This document shows positions 6,798-7,048 of a DNA stretch of 7,048 nucleotides, one piece after another. Numbering within the stretch: position 1 is the first letter of the stretch; every line of letters starts with the position of its first letter. Where the stretch lies: contig CABQXG010000063.1 of NCBI GenBank assembly GCA_902468045.1, positions 1 to 7,048 on the forward strand, read 5' to 3'. Position numbers and translations under genes: made by a program. Origin of the DNA: an uncultured Collinsella sp. (GTDB taxonomy: Bacteria > Actinomycetota > Coriobacteriia > Coriobacteriales > Coriobacteriaceae). The notes below the pieces were generated by a model. The model made no database searches and was not told the DNA's origin. It saw only the letters and a program-made list of their open reading frames with translations.

Positions 6798-6811
6798 CGA
6801 TTTGGTAGCAG
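6791..6811 (+). terminator. Hairpin with short T-run, possible end of the arg transcript
   Basis: CTGTTACC (6791-6798), loop GATTT, GGTAGCAG (6804-6811): eight pairs as RNA, one of them G-U. CAATTTTGG follows, so there is only a four-base T-run (6815-6818). It overlaps the inner end of the left inverted-repeat arm and contains the second copy of the 17-base repeat found after argC. It is the best terminator candidate after argD but a weak one. Confidence 0.35.
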
Positions 6812-6887
6812 CAATTTTGGACTAATAAGGCCAGATAGCAAGTCGAAATGGCGATGAAAGCACGATTTTGATCCAACTGTTAGTCCT

Positions 6888-6893
6888 TATAAT
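6888..6893 (+). promoter_or_regulatory. Consensus -10 hexamer TATAAT
   Basis: A perfect TATAAT in the A+T-rich tail. The nearest -35-like element, TTGATC at 6868-6873, leaves only a 14-base spacer. It lies between the two inverted-repeat arms and would point out of the window. With A+T-rich DNA around it, chance occurrence is likely enough to keep this tentative. Confidence 0.25.
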
Positions 6894-6948
6894 GGACATA
6901 TGTTGCGTAACTTAAGCAAGTATTGTCTTTTTATATGTTGCAAACAAA

Positions 6949-6981
6949 GTAGCAGTACTCATTTTTGCCATTTTTTGACCA
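6949..6981 (-). repeat. Right arm of the 33-base imperfect inverted repeat
   Basis: On the - strand this arm reads TGGTCAAAAAA, then CAAAAATGAGTACTGCTAC after three differing bases, matching 6765-6797. The heptamer GTAGCAG at 6949-6955 also occurs directly at 6805-6811. Confidence 0.7.
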
Positions 6982-7048
6982 CGGCCTTTGTGACAGACGT
7001 GCTGGCGGGTTCGAATTCCATGCGCTGGGCCTGAAAAAAGAAAGGCCT
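6959..7048 (-). other. Open frame on the - strand running in from the right edge
   Basis: Read from the right edge, 29 codons stay open and stop at TGA 6961-6959; the last residues are STSVTKAVVKKWQK. It could be the C-terminus of a convergent gene beyond the window, or a 20-residue peptide starting at the ATG at 7021, or chance. The stop lies inside the right arm of the inverted repeat. I do not recognise the protein. Confidence 0.22.

Larger units (their letters stand above)
6649..7048. other. Non-coding tail after argD with hairpins and repeats
   Basis: These 400 bases hold no convincing gene. The first 110 bases are of average composition; from about 6765 to 6980 the DNA is clearly richer in A and T than the coding part. 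It contains the hairpins, the 33-base inverted repeat and the short direct repeats described separately. One small + strand frame (6900-7034, 44 codons) follows a TATAAT but has no ribosome site and gives an unremarkable peptide. Another open frame (6662-6787) has no good start. Confidence 0.6.

Noticed and set aside
7003..7022. tRNA T-arm (GGTTCGAATTCC) near the right edge
   Set aside because: The loop-like TTCGAAT is present, but the flanking bases do not form the five-pair T stem, and no acceptor, D or anticodon arm is found on either strand.
6900..7034. 44-codon + strand frame after TATAAT
   Set aside because: There is no ribosome-binding site, the peptide is unremarkable, and it crosses the inverted-repeat arm.

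Overview
The window looks chromosomal and comes from a G+C-rich bacterium, most likely an actinobacterium of the Coriobacteriia (Collinsella-like). This placement is an inference. It rests on the argC-argJ-argB-argD order, on a TGCAT-N4-ATGCA operator of the form used by actinobacterial ArgR, on strong AGGAGG-type ribosome sites, and on the style of the proteins. No rRNA, tRNA, CRISPR array, transposase or phage gene was found.

Layout, all recognised genes on the + strand. (1) Bases 1-565: 3' end of an ECF vitamin/metal transporter transmembrane gene (ecfT), cut by the window edge. (2) Bases 596-1497: two tandem, related genes for small split-barrel proteins of the pyridoxamine-5'-phosphate-oxidase-like family. 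(3) Bases 1498-1763: a 266-base intergenic region. It has a terminator-like hairpin, a pair of ARG-box-like operators exactly 21 bp apart centre to centre, an extended -10 candidate, and a possible third box in the leader. (4) Bases 1764-6648: argC, argJ, argB and argD, which convert N-acetylglutamate to ornithine through acetylated intermediates. ArgJ recycles the acetyl group. ArgB has the N-terminal helix typical of arginine-inhibited kinases, which fits a cyclic pathway controlled by end product. (5) Bases 6649-7048: a 400-base tail without a convincing gene, partly A+T-rich, with several hairpins and a 33-base imperfect inverted repeat (28/33 identical) whose arms are about 150 bases apart.

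The main oddity is argB. Its reading frame is broken near base 4637. The protein on both sides fits N-acetylglutamate kinase, and the family pattern suggests that exactly 5 bases are missing. If real, the arginine pathway is cut at its second step while argC, argJ and argD remain intact; if not, it is an assembly or sequencing error. The second point of interest is the structured repeat region after argD, which I cannot assign to a known element. No clearly new multi-gene system is visible: the coding part is ordinary arginine biosynthesis plus two accessory genes.
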